A stretch of DNA of 64,000 nt from Pelagimonas phthalicica (GTDB taxonomy: Bacteria > Pseudomonadota > Alphaproteobacteria > Rhodobacterales > Rhodobacteraceae). Positions within the stretch are counted from its first letter, which is position 1. Each line of letters opens with the position of its first letter. Under the pieces are notes generated by a model. The model saw only the letters and a list, made by a program, of their open reading frames with translations. It made no database searches and was not told the DNA's origin. Where the stretch lies: assembly GCF_004364805.1 (NCBI RefSeq), contig NZ_SOAP01000002.1, positions 248,001-312,000 of the forward strand, written 5' to 3'. Positions 61,153 to 64,000 of this stretch are shown here, piece after piece. The position numbers and the translations under genes are program-made.

Positions 61153-62151
61153 CTACCCGTTGAGGACTTTGGCCGCGGCAGGGGCGAAATAAGTCAGAAT
61201 GCCGTCGCAACCGGCACGTTTGAAGGCGACAAGGCTTTCCAGCATGACTTTCTCGCCATCAACCCAACCGCGCTCACCGGCACCGGCCAACATCGCGTAT
61301 TCACCGCTGACCTGATAGGCAAAGGTCGGCGCGCCGAACATATCCTTGGCTCGGCGGCAAATATCGAGATAGGGCATTCCCGGCTTGACCATGATCATAT
61401 CCGCGCCTTCCATCAGGTCGCGTTCGATCAGGCGCATGGCCTCATCCGAATTGCCGGCCTCCATCTGATAGGTTTTTTTGTCGCCTTTGAGCGCACCGGA
61501 TGCGCCAACCGCATCGCGGAACGGTCCGTAAAACGCACTGGCATATTTGGCGGCATAGCTCAGCAACAAGACGTTCTGATGCCCCTCAGCCTCCAACGCC
61601 GTGCGCAGGGCTCCGATCCGTCCATCCATCATATCGGAAGGGCCAATGATATCGGCACCAGCCTCGGCCTGGCTGAGTGCCTGTTTCACCAGCGCTTCTA
61701 CGGTGCGGTCATTGACGATCTCGCCGCCTTCGACAAAGCCGTCATGGCCATTGATGTTATAAGGGTCGAGCGCCACATCGGTCATGACCGCAATATCGGG
61801 CACCGCATCCTTGATGGCGCGGGTGGCGCGGTTTGACAGGTTGTCCGGGTTCCAGGCCTCGGCGCAATCCTCGTTCTTGAGGGCGGGATCCGTATAGGGA
61901 AAGAGGCAGATACAGGGGATGCCCAGGGCGTGTGCGTCCTTGGCGGCCTCGACCACTTTGTCCACCGAGAGGCGATTGACGCCGGGCATAGAATGGATCG
62001 GTTCAACCTCGCCCTCTCCATCGCGCACAAAGACCGGCCAAATGAAATCGCCGGGGCTGAGTGTGGTTTCCTGAACCATGGACCGGATGGCAGGGGTGCG
62101 GCGCAGACGACGCAATCTTGTAGCGGGAAAGGAGGCGACAGTGGGTTTCAT
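61153..62151 (-). CDS. hemB: Porphobilinogen synthase (delta-aminolevulinic acid dehydratase)
   Basis: 332 aa from ATG 62151 (AAGGAC upstream). Catalytic lysines: Lys202 in LLLSYAAKYASAFYGPF and Lys256 in MIMVKPGMPYLD, the latter forming the Schiff base. The metal site reads DVALDPYNINGHDG, with Asp instead of the zinc cysteines of the E. coli enzyme, i.e. the Mg-dependent type known from Rhodobacter relatives. It condenses two 5-aminolevulinate molecules to porphobilinogen for heme and bacteriochlorophyll synthesis. Confidence 0.96.
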   Translation of the reverse strand: MKPTVASFPATRLRRLRRTPAIRSMVQETTLSPGDFIWPVFVRDGEGEVEPIHSMPGVNRLSVDKVVEAAKDAHALGIPCICLFPYTDPALKNEDCAEAWNPDNLSNRATRAIKDAVPDIAVMTDVALDPYNINGHDGFVEGGEIVNDRTVEALVKQALSQAEAGADIIGPSDMMDGRIGALRTALEAEGHQNVLLLSYAAKYASAFYGPFRDAVGASGALKGDKKTYQMEAGNSDEAMRLIERDLMEGADMIMVKPGMPYLDICRRAKDMFGAPTFAYQVSGEYAMLAGAGERGWVDGEKVMLESLVAFKRAGCDGILTYFAPAAAKVLNG

Positions 62152-62294
62152 TGTGAAGTCCTTGTAAAGGTCGCATTTGGGTGGCATGGAATGGGCATTG
62201 TCTCAAGCCCCGAATTGGTGATCTGCGCCTTAGGGTCGCGACACAAAGAAATCAGACTTGGCCGAAACGGGTCGACTAAAGAAAGAGCAGCCCT

Positions 62295-62816
62295 TTGGAT
62301 TGGTACACAATCGTTTTTGAAGTGATCGAAATGCGGTCCTTTTCCAATCTTTGGTTCTGGATCGTGCTGGCGGTCGCCTGGTCCTCGATCAGCCATTGGG
62401 TTCTGGGCGTGCCCTTTGACATGGTGAGCCGCGCGCGACGCAATGGCGGGCAGGCCGAACAGGATCTTGAGGATCTGGTGCGCATCAATGCCAACCGGTT
62501 TTTGTTCATCGTCGAAGAGGCCGGGTTGTGGATCACCGCCATTGCCTCGGCCTTGTTGAGCGGTTTGCTGGTTTTGGGGTTTTATTATGGGGTTGAGTTT
62601 GCGCAAGCGGTGTTCTTGTTGATGTCTCCGTTGATCTTTGTCGGCTTGCTGAGCATCTATTCGGCGCGCAAGGTGAAGGGGGGAGAAAACAGCGGTGAGG
62701 CATTGTGGCGGCGCTTGCGCATCCATCGCATGACCACGCAGTTCATCGGCATGGTGTCGATCTTTTTGACGGCCATGTGGGGCATGTATCACAACCTTTC
62801 GTCTTACGTGCTCTGA
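62295..62816 (+). CDS. Four-helix membrane protein (often labelled SufBCD-associated)
   Basis: 173 aa; divergent from hemB. Four membrane helices: residues ~20-42, 78-100, 101-125 and 150-170, with a basic loop between the first two (VSRARRNGGQAEQDLEDL). Similar roseobacter proteins carry the name component of SufBCD complex, but no suf gene lies nearby and nothing in the sequence shows iron-sulfur function. Best called a conserved inner-membrane protein. Confidence 0.65.
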   Translation: MDWYTIVFEVIEMRSFSNLWFWIVLAVAWSSISHWVLGVPFDMVSRARRNGGQAEQDLEDLVRINANRFLFIVEEAGLWITAIASALLSGLLVLGFYYGVEFAQAVFLLMSPLIFVGLLSIYSARKVKGGENSGEALWRRLRIHRMTTQFIGMVSIFLTAMWGMYHNLSSYVL

Positions 62817-63151
62817 GCGTGGCGCTGTTACATTATGCGCTTCCGCGCGCTTTGTTTGAAGCAAATTGTTGGGTGACGATTCCGCGTGAAGCGGGTGCGG
62901 GTCGAGAGGGTGAGGGCGCTGAGATTCACCAAAACAAAACCGCTTTGTTACTGACCCATCCCTTGATTGATTGGTCCTGACAGACTGTTTTTGTCGCGCC
63001 AAGATCAATGGACGTCTCCCCATGAATGGGGCCCCTCGTCAATTGATCTTGTCCCTCCAAACCCAGCCCGTCACGCCTGCGTCAAGCAAGGGATGGCTCC
63101 GAAACAAAGCTGGGCTTGACCTTGGTCGGGCAGGGGGGCATTGCAGGCGGT
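62817..63151. other. Non-coding stretch upstream of mfd
   Basis: 335 bases without a credible gene. It contains one strong dyad, listed separately, and must hold the mfd promoter. Confidence 0.6.
63000..63051. repeat. Long dyad upstream of mfd
   Basis: CAAGATCAAT (63000-63009) pairs with ATTGATCTTG (63042-63051). After one mismatch the stem goes on with GACG/CGTC, and inside is CCCCAT GA ATGGGG. It lies 184 nt after the membrane-protein gene and about 100 nt before mfd. No T tract follows, so it is a candidate protein-binding or RNA structure rather than a clear terminator. Confidence 0.5.
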
Positions 63152-64000
63152 ATGACAGGACAAAACGTGATCATGGGCGGGGCCCCGGAGGGGTTTGACG
63201 CCAAGCTTTTGCTGGAAGAGATGGCGCGCAGCGGTGGGCCGGTGCTGCATGTGGCACGCGATGACAAGCGCGCGGCCTCGATGCGGGATGCGCTGGAGTT
63301 TTTGGCACCGGATGTGCCGGTGATCACCTTTCCGGGCTGGGATTGTCTGCCTTATGATCGCGTGTCGCCCAATGCGGATATTTCTGCGGCGCGTATGGCG
63401 GCGCTCGCCGGGTTTTTACATGGCATGCCCAAGCAATATGTGGTTCTGACCACCCTGTCTGCGGCAATGCAGAAAGTGCCAGCACGGAATGTGTTGCGCG
63501 AGGCTGCTTTTGTCGCGCGGGTTGATTCCCGTGTGGATGAGGCCGAATTGCGCGCTTTTCTCGTGCGTATGGGCTTTAGCCAGGCCCCCACGGTGACCGA
63601 GCCCGGGGATTACGCCATTCGCGGCGGCATTGTGGATATTTTCCCTCCGGGTGAGGGTGGGCCGGTGCGTCTGGACTTCTTTGGTGATGTGTTGGACGGG
63701 GCGCGCCGCTTTGACCCGGTGACGCAGCGGACCACGGAAAAGCTGGACGTGGTGGAACTGGCCCCTGTGTCCGAAGTCATCCTGGATGAGGCGGCGATCA
63801 CTCGCTTTCGTCAGAATTACCGCATCGAATTCGGCGCTGCGGTCAAGGATGATCCGCTTTATGAGGCGGTGAGTGCCGGGCGCAAGCATCAGGGGATCGA
63901 GCATTGGTTGCCGTTTTTCCATGAGAAATTGGAAACCCTGTTTGACTACCTGCCGGATGTGCCGGTGGTCATGGATGACCAACTGACGCCTTCGCGCCTG
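63152..64000 (+). CDS. mfd: Transcription-repair coupling factor, N-terminal part (cut by window end)
   Basis: The frame from ATG 63152 stays open for 283 codons to the last base. The sequence is the UvrB-like N-terminal region of Mfd: VLHVARDDKRAASMRDALEFLAPDV, then VITFPGWDCLPYDRVSPN, TTLSAAMQKVPARN, and DYAIRGGIVDIFPPGEGGPVRLDFFGD. Mfd removes stalled RNA polymerase and recruits UvrA to lesions. The RNA-polymerase-binding and helicase domains lie beyond the window. No strong ribosome binding site precedes the ATG; an upstream GTG/TTG cannot be excluded. Confidence 0.95.
   Translation, partial: MTGQNVIMGGAPEGFDAKLLLEEMARSGGPVLHVARDDKRAASMRDALEFLAPDVPVITFPGWDCLPYDRVSPNADISAARMAALAGFLHGMPKQYVVLTTLSAAMQKVPARNVLREAAFVARVDSRVDEAELRAFLVRMGFSQAPTVTEPGDYAIRGGIVDIFPPGEGGPVRLDFFGDVLDGARRFDPVTQRTTEKLDVVELAPVSEVILDEAAITRFRQNYRIEFGAAVKDDPLYEAVSAGRKHQGIEHWLPFFHEKLETLFDYLPDVPVVMDDQLTPSRL

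Overview
The window is alphaproteobacterial, from the Rhodobacterales (Roseobacter group); the genus cannot be fixed from sequence alone. Evidence is the conserved chromosomal block rplU-rpmA-GNAT-GNAT-obgE-proB-proA, an L21 with a long Ala/Pro-rich C-terminal extension, a ChpT-type phosphotransferase, an Mg-type hemB, olsBA, ctaA, usg and TfoX-like genes, and moderately high GC in the right half.

Positions 1-36202 are a mosaic genomic island that abuts a tRNA-Ser(CGA) gene at 36113-36202 (minus strand). It opens with the tail of a tyrosine recombinase (1-129) and closes with a large serine recombinase whose reading frame runs across the tRNA. Between them, left to right: (i) a GC-rich five-gene operon (1643-9469) of three unrecognised proteins, a cytosolic S8 serine protease and an alpha/beta hydrolase, bracketed on both sides by a degenerate ~174-bp tandem repeat; (ii) a minus-strand conjugation-related block (10056-17213) with a VirD4/TraG-type coupling ATPase and small membrane or exported proteins, but no relaxase or recognisable mating-pore genes; (iii) an AT-richer accessory block with a caspase-like protease (17423), an ankyrin-type protein, a membrane protein translationally coupled to a TIR-domain protein (19991-22588), and a tyrosinase with a Cys/His-rich partner (23071-24475); (iv) a DNA amino-methyltransferase beside a tandem KaiC/RecA-like ATPase and two unrecognised proteins (25423-30918), which looks like a modification-linked defence or regulatory system; (v) mobility functions: ArdA antirestriction protein, ParB-like protein and the serine recombinase (31241-36324).

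From 36203 to the end the sequence is mostly ordinary chromosome: a DUF2059 protein, a solitary OLD-type ATPase/TOPRIM nuclease, a secreted RTX protein with a glycoside-hydrolase-like N-terminal half, the ribosomal/obgE/proline block, chpT, olsBA, thiE, trmJ, ctaA, an M32 carboxypeptidase, gyrA, hemB and the 5' part of mfd. A ~264-bp MITE-like element with long terminal inverted repeats lies at 56023-56286.

The best candidates for undescribed systems are the protease/hydrolase five-gene operon and the methyltransferase/KaiC-like cassette. Second rank are the TIR/membrane pair, the caspase-like gene and the tyrosinase pair. Their roles are inferred from domains and island context only.
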